Shown here: piece after piece, positions 1 to 10,000 of the stretch
Position numbering within the stretch: the stretch's first letter is position 1
Layout: each line of letters starts with the position of its first letter
Assembly (NCBI RefSeq): GCF_041903755.1
Contig: NZ_JBBWVE010000009.1
Span: 1-64,000 of the forward strand
Length of the DNA: 64,000 nucleotides
Source: Thiocapsa roseilacustris
GTDB taxonomy: Bacteria > Pseudomonadota > Gammaproteobacteria > Chromatiales > Chromatiaceae
Direction of reading: 5' to 3'
The notes under the pieces: model-generated
Told to the model about the DNA's origin: nothing
The model's database searches: none
What the model saw: only the letters and a program-made list of their open reading frames with translations
Made by a program: the position numbers and the translations under genes

Positions 1-2
1 CC

Positions 3-143
3 CATTTGCTGGAAGCCGGGTACGACATCCGCACGGTACAGGAGCTGCTCGGACATGCGGACGTGTCGACGACCATGATCTACACCCATGTGCTGAATCG
101 ACCGGGGGTGCTGCCGGTGAAGAGTCCGGTGGACGCGATCTAG
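3..143 (+). CDS. Tyrosine recombinase, C-terminal fragment (integron-integrase-like)
   Basis: This is the last 46 codons of a site-specific recombinase; the gene runs in from the left edge. It shows the box II end of the tyrosine recombinase fold: HLLEAG, QELLGHADVSTTMIYTHV with the catalytic second His/Trp-position region (LLGH) and the nucleophile Tyr (MIYTHV). The sequence through YTHVLNRPG is typical of integron integrases and close XerC relatives. Since the integrase 5' end, attI and any cassettes would lie left of the window, only the downstream flank is visible. Family assignment as tyrosine recombinase is firm; the integron subtype is inferred from the tail alone. Confidence 0.8.
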   Translation, partial: HLLEAGYDIRTVQELLGHADVSTTMIYTHVLNRPGVLPVKSPVDAI

Positions 144-223
144 ATGCCTGCGACGATGGGTCGCAACGCGCAGGCGCCGCTCCTTCCGTCCCGCGCCCAA
201 CCGATTCAGTCAGAACGGCCCCG

Positions 224-694
224 TTAGGGCGCAAACCCCAGCGCCGCCCGCAAGCTCGCCGCGTCGCCGATGAACTGCACGCTCGTGATGCTGCCCCCTT
301 CGGTCGCGATCAGGGTCGCCTTGCCGGGCTCGCTCGGCAGCATGGCGGTCTCCTCGGCCTCTCGCCCCAGCAGCATGGGATAGGGCCGCTTGCGCATCTT
401 GGGCAGTGCGATCATCGAGGTCACCAGGCCGGGCATGGCGCTGATGTCGGAGACGTATTGGATTCCGGCCGCCGACAGCAACTCGGTCGTTTGGTCCGCC
501 AGCGCGGTCTCGACGAGTGCGGAGACCTCGCGCTCTTTGCTGAAAATCAGCAGGCGGGTGTTGGCGTCGATGGTTTGGGTTGTGTCGTGTTGGTCTTTGA
601 ACGTCAGCACGGGCATCGGGGTTCCGGTCTCGAGTGACGCTGCGGACACGAAGACGGGAAGGAGAAGCAGGATGAAGATCAAGGATTTCAGCAT
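224..694 (-). CDS. Predicted periplasmic thioredoxin-like protein of unknown function
   Basis: A 156-aa protein with a clear Sec signal peptide (MLKSLIFILLLLPVFVSAA, cleavage near residue 19). The mature part (TPMPVLTFKDQHDTTQTI, then TRLLIFSKER) resembles the start of a thioredoxin-fold redox protein. There is no CxxC motif and no cysteine in the mature chain, so it cannot be a classical thiol oxidoreductase. The RLLIFSKE segment sits where the active-site strand would be. It is monocistronic, convergent with the recombinase tail and upstream of the CHASE2 cyclase on the same strand. The function is not known and the fold call is inference. Confidence 0.7.
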   Translation of the reverse strand: MLKSLIFILLLLPVFVSAASLETGTPMPVLTFKDQHDTTQTIDANTRLLIFSKEREVSALVETALADQTTELLSAAGIQYVSDISAMPGLVTSMIALPKMRKRPYPMLLGREAEETAMLPSEPGKATLIATEGGSITSVQFIGDAASLRAALGFAP

Positions 695-972
695 CTGGTG
701 AGACCTCGGCTCGGTGAGAAAGGGTTACAAGGACCGGTGTTGAACGGAGCTGGTGCGATCCGCGGCAGCGACGGTTGTCGGGCGGAGCGGCAGTCAAGAC
801 ATCAGCGACGCGTCATGGACGTCGTTTGTTGGCCTGACTGCCGAAGAGTCGAGTACAACTCGACGAGTCCGAGCTGCGGTCAATGCGCGTCGGGTGGATC
901 ATGATTCGGGTCCGAACAGGGACCTGGAGACGCGATCGGCGCACAACCAGGATTGGCCTTCCGCGGCCGTCG

Positions 973-3192
973 CTATTTCGTATCCATCCGGATCACGCGC
1001 GGATCCTCGCCCTGCCCCGGCTCGGCCATCATGCGACGGGAGCGCTCCAGATAGAAGTGCGACGGGCCGTCGTCCGGGTTCGCCTCGAGGATCGCTTGTA
1101 ACCGCTCGGCCGCCTCGGACCAGCGTGCATCCTGGTACAGGGCCAGCGCCGACTCGAAGACCTCGCAGAGGTGCATCTGCGCCTCGGTGGCGGTCTCCCG
1201 TTTGGCCAAGACCTCATAGACCGGGATCGCGTCGGTCTTGCCGACGAATTGGAAGGCGCCGAGCGAGCGCATCACCAGGTTCTCGAATCCCGCCACCACC
1301 TCGCCCGTGGCCAGGATCTGGGTCCCGACGTGCTTGTTGAGCCCCTCGACGCGCGAGGCGGTGTTGGCCGAGTCGCCGACGATGCTGTAGACGAAGCGCC
1401 CGCCCCCGCCGGCGTGGCCCACATAGACGTAGCCCGCCTCGAGACCGATGCGCAGGCGCGCATTGGGCATGTCGTGGCGTTTCCTGAAGTCTTTGATCGC
1501 CTCACCGGCATCCAGGGCGGCGAGCAGGGCCTTGCGGCGCGGGTCGGGCGACGGCTTGTCGGCGACCCAGGCGCACATGATGGCGTCCGCACGGAACTCG
1601 GTGACATGGACCCCGTGCTTTTTCAGCGGCGCGGCAAGGGTTTCGAAGTAGTCGTTCAAAAATTTGGCAAGCTCCGCGGGCGGCAAGGTCTCGGCGATGG
1701 TGGAAAAACCAGCCATGTCGGTGGCAAGACAGGTGCCGTAGACGACCTGATTAAGTTTGCCCGGATCCAGCCGGTTCTGGACCAGATCCCGCACGAGCTC
1801 GTCGGGCAGGTAATAGTTGATGGCCTCGCTGATGCGCTGACCGCGACGGCGTTCCATCAGATACTGACCGAGCAGGCCAACGAAGAGACCGATCGGCGCC
1901 ATGACCAGGAGGGGTGTGGCAACCGGCAGGATCAAGGCACGCTCGACGAACATCCAGTACGCCGCCCCCCCGTAGCCGACGATCAAGACCAGGGCCGCCG
2001 GTACGCCGATGTAAACGGGCAGCGCATAGGCGAGCGCGCCCAAGGCGAGACCGAACACCAACAGGAGCACCGCGGCGCCGAGGTGGTCGAGCTGCGTCAG
2101 TGACCGATTGGTCAGCAGGTTGCCGAAGGTTGTTGCGGCGATCTCGACCCCGCTCAGGTCCACTCCGTCCTCGCGCGTGAAGACGGTGTGAAAGCGGTCC
2201 GGCTGTCCCGGATCGAACAGGTCGGAGTAGCCGACAAAGACCACCTTGCCGGCGAGTTCCAGCGCCTCGGGCGGCACGTTCGGATCCTCGATCCCCATGA
2301 CCGCATGATAGGGGACGGTCGTGATGGTGCCCGGAGGCCCGTAGAAATTGATGAAGCGGTGAGCATCGCCCGCGTAGAGGGCCGCGAGCACCGCAACCGG
2401 ATCCGCATCTCCCGTCGCAACGGCACCTCGCAGCTCGGGGGCCGCCTCAAAGATCGTCCGCAACCCGCGCATCAGCAGACGCAGCTGCACCGGATCCGCG
2501 AAGGCTTCGTCCGGATTCGGCAATCCGTTCAACGCATCCGGATCGACGGCCCGGATCCGGTCGAGGAGTGCGGGAAGCGCGTCCCGCTGATGGATCTGCA
2601 AGACCATGGCGGGCAGCGTCGGCGAGGCGTCGGCGCTCTCTTTGAACACCCAGAAGTGATGGACGGAGGCGCCCTCCTTGGGCAGCGGAAAGCTCGCGAC
2701 GGCGGCGGCGGACTCGGCAAGCGCCGAGAATGGCGGGATTGCGTCCTCCTCCCAGACCATCCCGACGTGGCGTCCGGTCTGATCGGAGATGGGTCGCCGC
2801 TTGCCTGTAAGCAGCTCCACAAGAACGACATTGCCGGCACGGTCCAGGGCATCGACGAAGACTTGATCGGACTGCGAATCTTTGGCGATCCCGAAATGCA
2901 CGTCGAAGGCGACGACCGACGCGCCACGACGCACCAAGGCGTCGACCAGCTCGCCATGAACGGATCTGGGCCACTCGCGGGGCAGACTCGGCAGCCCGAG
3001 CTGCTCGCCGGAACGGCCGTCGATGGCAACGACGACCACGTCATCGGGTGGCGTGAGCGTGCCCCGGGCTTTGAATAAGAGGTTCAGTCCGACGGACTGC
3101 TCCAATGCGACGCCGGGCGGCAGCGCCTCCAAGACAACGCCCGCCAATCCGACCGCCAGACCCACAAGAAGACCGATCAACCATCGCCGCAT
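973..3192 (-). CDS. CHASE2-domain class III adenylate/guanylate cyclase
   Basis: A 739-aa inner-membrane sensor cyclase. The N-terminal TM (residues 5-27) leads into a periplasmic CHASE2 sensor domain (about 35-350, with the typical VVVVAIDGRSGEQLG and VVAFDVHF strands). Three TM helices follow (about 365-440), then a class III cyclase catalytic domain (about 480-650). Visible catalytic features are the metal-binding Asp in ATDMAGFST, the second Asp in FRADAIMCAW, and the Asn/Arg signature in VGDSANTASRVE. The last ~90 residues look like a TPR-type helical tail. It should convert ATP (or GTP) to the cyclic nucleotide in response to a periplasmic signal. CHASE2 cyclases are often near FecR-domain genes, and one starts at 7081 here. 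Two cNMP-binding proteins lie downstream (11898 and 15055). Substrate choice cannot be fixed from sequence. Confidence 0.92.
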   Translation of the reverse strand: MRRWLIGLLVGLAVGLAGVVLEALPPGVALEQSVGLNLLFKARGTLTPPDDVVVVAIDGRSGEQLGLPSLPREWPRSVHGELVDALVRRGASVVAFDVHFGIAKDSQSDQVFVDALDRAGNVVLVELLTGKRRPISDQTGRHVGMVWEEDAIPPFSALAESAAAVASFPLPKEGASVHHFWVFKESADASPTLPAMVLQIHQRDALPALLDRIRAVDPDALNGLPNPDEAFADPVQLRLLMRGLRTIFEAAPELRGAVATGDADPVAVLAALYAGDAHRFINFYGPPGTITTVPYHAVMGIEDPNVPPEALELAGKVVFVGYSDLFDPGQPDRFHTVFTREDGVDLSGVEIAATTFGNLLTNRSLTQLDHLGAAVLLLVFGLALGALAYALPVYIGVPAALVLIVGYGGAAYWMFVERALILPVATPLLVMAPIGLFVGLLGQYLMERRRGQRISEAINYYLPDELVRDLVQNRLDPGKLNQVVYGTCLATDMAGFSTIAETLPPAELAKFLNDYFETLAAPLKKHGVHVTEFRADAIMCAWVADKPSPDPRRKALLAALDAGEAIKDFRKRHDMPNARLRIGLEAGYVYVGHAGGGGRFVYSIVGDSANTASRVEGLNKHVGTQILATGEVVAGFENLVMRSLGAFQFVGKTDAIPVYEVLAKRETATEAQMHLCEVFESALALYQDARWSEAAERLQAILEANPDDGPSHFYLERSRRMMAEPGQGEDPRVIRMDTK

Positions 3193-3850
3193 GAAATGAT
3201 CCCGACGCGATCAGAGAGGAAGCGCAACGATCGAACACCGATCAAGCCACACGCGACAGTCGTTCCGCCGAGATGGGCAGCGGCGACAGGCTCTCCTTCT
3301 CGACGAGCCGAGGCGCCGCGGTGCCGGGACGGACGCACGCCGTTGAACCCACGACGAGGTGCCAAGAAGCCTAGCGGAACTCCGGGGGCCGGACAAGGCA
3401 GCTTTGCGCCGCTGCAACCGGCTCTTGTCCGTTAGCGGGATCTAAGGGTACGCTCACCGAAAAACCGAGGATCCTAAAGGATGACTTCGACGAGCTGATC
3501 GCCGGATCCCAGAACGCGATGCTCAGCGCGCCCTTGCTAACCCGGATGCTGGTGTTGGAGCCCGTGCTGAGCAGTTTTCCGCAGGATCGGCCCAAGCCCC
3601 GTCGTTTGGCCGAGGCGCTCGCCGCACTCCCCGAAGTCGATCGGTCCGTCGGCGGCGACCTGATTGGCGCCTTCACCAACGTGGTGAAGCACTTGGCGCC
3701 GAAAGGCTATGTTGCATCTTACTGGTGTCCCGCGTGACGATCGGTGCACCGGAGCCGGTCGATCCGTCCGATCTCGGGCCTCTCGATCCGGGTCGGTCGG
3801 ACATCCCGTCAGCCATCGCTTGTCTGCGCGGGCATCTGTTTGGCGGCGAC
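3193..3850. other. Mostly non-coding spacer with one weak ORF
   Basis: A 658-bp stretch between the cyclase and the large regulator. The open frame at 3435-3737 (+) reads an Ala/Leu/Pro-rich peptide (LIAGSQNAMLSAPLLTRM, later GGDLIGAFTNVVKHLAPKG). It has plausible protein-like composition but no family I recognise. Its start would be the internal ATG at 3519 (72 aa), or it is the 3' end of a broken gene. No ribosome binding site is obvious. The rest (3193-3430) shows no convincing gene, terminator or repeat. Confidence 0.35.
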
Positions 3851-6718
3851 CTACGCTGCAGTCGTCGAGGATGACGCCAAGAGTCGGGCGGCATCCTGCG
3901 GCCTGTCCTGATCGGTCAAGAACCGAGCCAACGTTGCGGCGGCGCGCCGCTCCAGCGTCCTCGCCTGCTGTTCGCGTGCGAGCGTCAAGGCCCGGCCCAA
4001 CCCGGCTTCCACCTCATCGATTACCGCTTCGCCTTGCCGCCATCTCAGCTCGGCCTGAAGCCGGTGGAGCTCGGCCTCGTACCAACGCTCCCCCGTACGC
4101 TCGACCGTCGCCAACGCCTCGGCCACCTGGTCGAGCGCGTCCGGCAAATATCCCGAATGAGCATACGCCTCGGCCAGTCGAGCCAAATAGTAGGGCCTGA
4201 TCAAGACCGCTCCGGTCGCGTCCCACTCCTTGAGGCCCAGGCGAATCGAGACGATCCCGGCCGCCGGCTTACCCTGCTCGGCCAACGCCCATCCACGCAG
4301 GATACGCCCACCGGCCAGCCATACGGCGATCTGCTCCTGCTCGCAGTGCTCAATCAGGCTCTGGGCCTCCGCCTCCACGCGGGCCGGGGCCCCGACCCCT
4401 TGAGCGAGGAGCATGCGGGTCCAGAGGATCTGCGCGACCCCGAAAGGCTGAGCCAACTCACGGGCAAGCCGCAGACCCGTCTCGATCCGGATCGATGCCT
4501 GCTTGGGGGACCCGAGGAGCCAGTACAGCAAGGCGGCATACATCTCGCGCACCACGACCGGATCTTCTCCGTATTCCGCGACTAAATGCCGACGCGTCTG
4601 GACGTTGAGTGCGAGTTGATCGGCATCGACCTGGATCCGTGCCCGCGCCAATTCGCCCGTGAAGAGGTCGGTCTGGCCGACCGCGTTGCGCGCCGGCAGG
4701 ATGCACTCCGACGTCTGCGCCCCCTCGATCACCGCTGCCAATTCCCGAGCCAATTTCCGTGCATGATGAAGATCGGCACGGGTCACGAAGTAGTTCCAAA
4801 GGCCGCAGAGCACCGGCAGCAGGGTTGGCGTCTTCGGAAACTGTCGGCAAAGGGCGTGCGCACGCCCGTACGCAGAGGCGACAGCCGGCGCACCGAACCC
4901 GTCGGTCGCGATCGCGGCGGCCCCGAGGGCGATCTGCAGCTTTAGCTCCTCGCGCCCGCGCTCGGCACCCTGCGACCAGCGTGCGAGCAGTGCGAGTCCC
5001 CGCCGAAGATGGACCTGAGCCGCCTCCGCGGCGAACCGCGTCAGTGCGGTCTCCCCGGCCAGGCGATGATAGCGGGCCGCGCGGCGATCGTCGTGGCCCC
5101 GCTCGAAGTGCTCGGCCAGCTCGACCGCGAGGGCTGCGCCCTCGGTCCCGTATCCGGCCTCCAACCGCGCGCCGATCGCTCGATGCAGACGAACGCGCCG
5201 GCTGCTGCCGATGCGCCAGTAGAGCACCTCCTGGTAGAGCGCGTGGCGAAACGTGTAGGCTTCCGTCAGGGTGCCATCGGGCCACTCGACGGGACCCCGC
5301 ACCGCAATGAGCTGCTCGCGCCGCGCAAGACCCTCGCAGACCGCCTCGACCGCGGCCTCCGACAGGTCGAGCGCTGCCCCGACCGCCGCGACCGTAAACA
5401 CCGGCCCGGCGACGCTGGCGGCCTCGAGAACCTGCTGCTCGGCCGTATCCAGTCGCTCGATCTGCACCTCGATGAACTGCTGCAGATCGGTCGGCAGGGT
5501 CGCCGCCGCCCTGTCCAACCCGTCGCCTGTGTGCGGATCCGCCAGCTCCGGACGCTCGAGCAGATACTCGGTCAGCTTGGCCATGAAAAGCGGTTGCCCC
5601 GCCGTGCGACGATGCACCAAGGTCGCCACGGCTCCCGCAGTCTCGGGCGGCAATCGACTCGCGACATAGATCCGTACCGCCGCCTCGTCCAGTCCGCGCA
5701 GGGCGATCTCCCGGCTCTGCCCGTGCCACTGCAGCTCGTCCTTGAGGGTCTTGAGCGGATGCCCCGTCTTGGACAACTCGATCGGCCGACAGGTGCCGAT
5801 CACCAGGATGCGCGCCGCCTCGGGTCGACGCGCCAGCACCGCAAGGGCCTCGACGGTGGCCTGGTCGCACCACTGCAAATCTTCCAGGAAGAGCACCAGC
5901 GGCCGCGCGGCGGCGATTGCCTCGAGGGCGTCGGCCAGCTCCCGCTGATAGCGGTGCGCATTCACCGGCGCCTGACGGTGCTGCATGGCCTCGCGCTCGG
6001 GCGGCGTCAGCACGCCCGACAACTGGGCGAGCCAGCCCGGCGCTTGTTGGCGAAGATGGGCGATAACCGTCTCGCCCCGCGGTCCACGACACAGGCGATT
6101 CAATGCCTCGAGCATGGCCAGATAGGGCTCGCCGGCTCCGCTGTGCTCGACACATTGACCACGTCCGAGCCAGATCTCGGGCGAAAAGATCGCAGGGGAG
6201 ATTGAAGGATCCTTCAACGACCGGATCCAGGCATCCACCAGGGTGCTTTTGCCGATACCTGCCTCGCCGGTCACGAACAGGATACGGCGCCGGCCCCGAC
6301 AAACCTCGTCGTAGCAGTCCCGGAAGCGAACAAGCTCGGCCTCACGTCCCAGGACGACCGGCGCGGCAACTGCGGGGAGCCCCGCCTCCCCGGAGGTCGC
6401 CGAGTCGACCGGCGCGATGAAACGATAGCCGCGCCGGTGCAAGGTCTGGATATAGACCGGCGCCTTGGGATCATCGCCCAAGCTCCGGCGCAGCTCGCCG
6501 ATGGAAACCGCCAAGGTACCCACGCCGACGACCGTCTTGCGCCAAACCTCGGCCAAGAGGCGGTCGTGCTCCACGACTTCACCGGGATGCTTGAGCAGGT
6601 ACCAAAGCACTTCAAGCGTCTTGGCACGCAGCGGAATCTCGGCCTCATGTCGCCACAAAGGTCCACGGGGTCCGGCTAGCCGATAGGGCCCGAAGCAGAC
6701 TGCGGGTGGCGGTGTCAT
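3851..6718 (-). CDS. Winged-helix (OmpR/CadC-type) - AAA/STAND ATPase - TPR transcriptional regulator
   Basis: A 955-aa multidomain regulator. Residues 1-105 form a Trans_reg_C winged helix (RAKTLEVLWYLLKHPGEVV, then TLAVSIGELRRSLGDDP and HRRGYRFIAPV), which binds DNA without a receiver domain. A STAND/AAA-type ATPase follows with Walker A VTGEAGIGKSTLVDA (about residue 150) and a Walker B-like strand LVLFLEDLQWCD. The C-terminal half (about 500-955) is an Ala/Leu-rich array of TPR-like helices. Such proteins are signal-integrating transcription factors that oligomerise with nucleotide. It is transcribed divergently from the FecR-TPR-barrel gene at 7081, so the 362-bp shared region is its most likely target. 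The ligand is unknown. Confidence 0.88.
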   Translation of the reverse strand: MTPPPAVCFGPYRLAGPRGPLWRHEAEIPLRAKTLEVLWYLLKHPGEVVEHDRLLAEVWRKTVVGVGTLAVSIGELRRSLGDDPKAPVYIQTLHRRGYRFIAPVDSATSGEAGLPAVAAPVVLGREAELVRFRDCYDEVCRGRRRILFVTGEAGIGKSTLVDAWIRSLKDPSISPAIFSPEIWLGRGQCVEHSGAGEPYLAMLEALNRLCRGPRGETVIAHLRQQAPGWLAQLSGVLTPPEREAMQHRQAPVNAHRYQRELADALEAIAAARPLVLFLEDLQWCDQATVEALAVLARRPEAARILVIGTCRPIELSKTGHPLKTLKDELQWHGQSREIALRGLDEAAVRIYVASRLPPETAGAVATLVHRRTAGQPLFMAKLTEYLLERPELADPHTGDGLDRAAATLPTDLQQFIEVQIERLDTAEQQVLEAASVAGPVFTVAAVGAALDLSEAAVEAVCEGLARREQLIAVRGPVEWPDGTLTEAYTFRHALYQEVLYWRIGSSRRVRLHRAIGARLEAGYGTEGAALAVELAEHFERGHDDRRAARYHRLAGETALTRFAAEAAQVHLRRGLALLARWSQGAERGREELKLQIALGAAAIATDGFGAPAVASAYGRAHALCRQFPKTPTLLPVLCGLWNYFVTRADLHHARKLARELAAVIEGAQTSECILPARNAVGQTDLFTGELARARIQVDADQLALNVQTRRHLVAEYGEDPVVVREMYAALLYWLLGSPKQASIRIETGLRLARELAQPFGVAQILWTRMLLAQGVGAPARVEAEAQSLIEHCEQEQIAVWLAGGRILRGWALAEQGKPAAGIVSIRLGLKEWDATGAVLIRPYYLARLAEAYAHSGYLPDALDQVAEALATVERTGERWYEAELHRLQAELRWRQGEAVIDEVEAGLGRALTLAREQQARTLERRAAATLARFLTDQDRPQDAARLLASSSTTAA

Positions 6719-7080
6719 CGCGTTACTGTGCTCCAGAGAGGGCCATCAGGCCGTTCCGTGTATACAAATGTCCCGCCGAAGGATTCGGAAGGGGCCTGAT
6801 TCGGCACCCGCACACAGAGGCCGGCGAGCGGGCCCCATGACGGGGCGGCGTGCAACCCGGTGCATTTCAGACGGATGCCGGGGTTTTCATATCAGGAATC
6901 GATTGGAAATTAAACTGAAATTTAAGAGATCTTTAAGGACTCCCGAGACAAGTGGCGGGTAGCCTAAGTCCGACGATCAAGCTAGGACGAATTCAACCTA
7001 TGCACGACCACCGCGCGCGCTGCCGCAATGGCTGCCCTTCGATCCGCAACCCCCGCATGACGGTTCTCGAAGAGGCCCGC
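6719..7080. promoter_or_regulatory. Divergent intergenic region between the AAA regulator and the FecR-TPR-barrel gene
   Basis: A 362-bp region with a markedly AT-rich patch at about 6895-6945 (runs such as GAAATTAAACTGAAATTT and TTTAAG), unlike the GC-rich surroundings. This is the expected place for promoters and regulator binding. An in-frame GTG at 6952 could extend the rightward gene. However, the ATG at 7081 has a GAGG upstream and begins a clean signal peptide, so 6952-7080 is best read as leader. No precise operator could be identified. Confidence 0.5.
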
Positions 7081-10000
7081 ATGAACATCAAGGTGTCGCT
7101 CGGGATCTTGGCGCTCTGCTCGGCGGCGCTCTGGAACCAGGCTCGCGCCGACACGGCTTGCGACTCGGAGGCCGGCCGGCTGGTCTCGGTGCAGGGCGCC
7201 GTCGAGGTGCAATCCGCTACAGGCGGCGAATGGCGGGAAGCATCGCTTGAAGGCCGGCTCTGCCGAGGCGATTCCATCCGGGTCGGGATGCGCAGTCGAG
7301 CCGCGATCGCGCTCATCAACAATGCCGTTCTGCGAATCGACGAAAACACCACCATGCGGCTCTTGGACGTCACCGGCGTGGACTCGGAACAGTCCTGGCT
7401 CGACCTCGTCGAGGGCGCCATCATGTCCTTCAGCCGCAAGCCGAAGCTGCTCAAGGTCAGCACGCCCTACCTCAACGGGTCGATCGAAGGGACCGAATTC
7501 TTGGCTCGGGTTCAAGACAATGCATCGCAGATCACCGTCTTCGAGGGGAGAGTCGTCACCTCCAATGCAGAGGGCTCGCTGTCCGTGTCGGGTGGCGAGA
7601 CAGCGATCGCCGCGAAAGGCAAGGCACCGCAACCGCGAACCCTCGTGCGGCCGCGCGATGCGGTTCAGTGGTCGCTCTACTATCCGCCGATTGTGGCGCT
7701 CGGGGGAAGCCGGAACGGCGCGGACACCTCCTCGCTGCGCGAAGCAGCGGACCTGCTCTCGGTGGGGCGGGTCGAGGAGGCGCGGACCATCGTCGAGCGA
7801 GCGATCGCGGATAGCTCGGATGCCGGCCTCGCGTTTGCACTGAGGGCGGTCATCAAGGTCACGCAGAACGATCGGACGTCGGCGCTCACGGACGCCGAGC
7901 AAGCCGTGAGCTTGACCGATGCAGCCGCCGCGAAAATCGCCCTCTCGTACGCGCAGCAGGCCGATTTCCGGATCGAAGCGGCGCGAGACACCCTGCGGAC
8001 CGCCGTGGAGCAGCATCCCGACGATGCCCTCGCCAGGGCCCGCCTCGCCGAGTTGGAGCTGATGCTCGGCCGCCGCTCCGAGGCCCTTGCCGACGCACAG
8101 GCCGCTGGCGCAATGGCGCCGGATCTCGCGCGGACCCAACTGGTGCTCGGCTTCAACGCGCTCGCCTCGTTTCGCAACCGCGAGGCGAAGGCGGCATTCG
8201 AGCATGCCATCAGGCTGGATTCGGCCGACCCGCTTGGACATCTCGGTTTGGGTCTCGCCAAGATCAGCAGCGGCGAGCTGGCCGACGGGGGTCGCGATCT
8301 CGAGGCAGCCGTTGCACTGGACTCGAACAACGCGCTCCTGAGGGCCTATCTCGGCAAGGTCTATTTCGAGGAGAGGCGAAACCCCCTCGATGCCCAGCAG
8401 TTCGACATCGCCAAGGAGCTGGATCCGCTCGATCCGACGGCCTACCTCTACGGCGGCATCCTCAAACAGACCATCAACCGGCCGGTCGAAGCCGTGGCCG
8501 ACCTGGAGCGCTCCGTCGAGCTCAACGACAACCGCGCCGTGTACCGGAGCCGCTTGCTGCTCGACAAAGACCGTGCCGCGCGCGGCACCAGCCTGGCGCG
8601 CGCCTACAACGACCTGGGTTTCAAGCAGCTCGGACTCAACCAAGCGACGCGCTCGCTGGTGTTCGACCCGGCCAACGCATCGGCCCATCGTTTTCTGTCG
8701 GACACCTATGTCGGCACCCGCCGCACCGAAATCGCCAGGGTCAGTGAGATGCTCCAGGCGCAGCTCCTGCAGGACGTCAACATCAATCCGGTTCAACCCA
8801 GCCTGACCGGGACCAACTTGAACATCGTGACGCTCGGCGGACCGGCTCAGCCCGGGTTCAACGAGTTTACGCCCTTGTTCGAGCGCAACACGACTCAGCT
8901 CAACGCAACCGTACTCGGCGGCGGCAACGAAACCTACGGCGGCGAAACCGTCGTGTCCGGTGTCTACGACCGTTTTTCGTTCAGCGCCGGAGGCATGGCC
9001 TACGAGACCGATGGCTGGCGACCGAACAACCGGATCGACCAGACACTCATGAATTTTTACGCGCAGTGGGCCGTCACCGACGTGCTGAACGTTCAAATGG
9101 AATACCAGCAGCGACGCTCGACCGAGGGCGACCTCGCGTTCAATTTCGACCCGGAGGATTTTCTGCTCGACAAGACCTGGGAGCGCGATCAATCCACAAC
9201 GCGCCTCGGCTTGCGATTCTCGCCGACGCAGCACTCCACGGTTCTGTTGTCTTATATCCACAACGACAACGACGAGTCATTGGATCAATCCGATTCGATC
9301 GATCCCTTCACCCTGTTCAGCATCGACACCGACATCAAAGATCGCGGCAACCAGTACGAAGGTCAATACATCTATAAAAGCGACTTGCTCAATCTGATCG
9401 TCGGCGGTGCCTACGGCACCACCGACCGGACGATTCGCGACGATGTGGCCTTTTCCGATCCCATCTTCGGGCCATTCCTCACCTTTGCCGAAACCACCGA
9501 GCAGACCATCGAGCATCCGCGCGGCTACGTCTATACCAATCTCCCGACAATGGCCGACCGGTTGTTCTGGACGCTCGGATTGAGCTATGACGACTATTCG
9601 GAAGGCGTCCTGGAGGAGACGAGCGTCAACCCCAAGCTCGGCGTCCAATGGGCCGTCACCGAGGACTTTTTGCTGCGGGCCGCCGCCTTCAAGACCGTCA
9701 AGCCGCTCTTGGTCAACAACCGGACCTTGGAGCCGACGCAGGTCGCCGGGTTCAATCAGTTCTTCGACGACGTCAACGGGACTGAATCATGGCGCTACGG
9801 TCTGGGCTTGGATTGGCGGATCTTTCCCGGGTTATCCACCGGCATCGAGCTGACGCGGCGCGACCTGAACGAGCCGGTCCTTGTTCTGTTCGAAGAGCTT
9901 CCGCGCGCCGATATCGAGGTTCGCAATGAAGAGCTGCACCGTCTCTATCTCTACTGGACGCCCTCGGAACGCTATGGTGTGACGGGCGAGGTCGTTTACG

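Noticed and set aside
192..233. GCCCAAC ... GTTAGGGC resembling attC core sites near the recombinase tail
   Set aside because: The spacing (~40 bp) is too short for attC, the right core does not match GTTRRRY, and the GTTAGG overlaps the stop codon of a real minus-strand gene.
6982..9261. Long minus-strand frame (759 aa) opposite the FecR-TPR-barrel gene
   Set aside because: It is a shadow of the GC-rich coding strand; the plus strand has clear signal peptide, FecR and TPR motifs.
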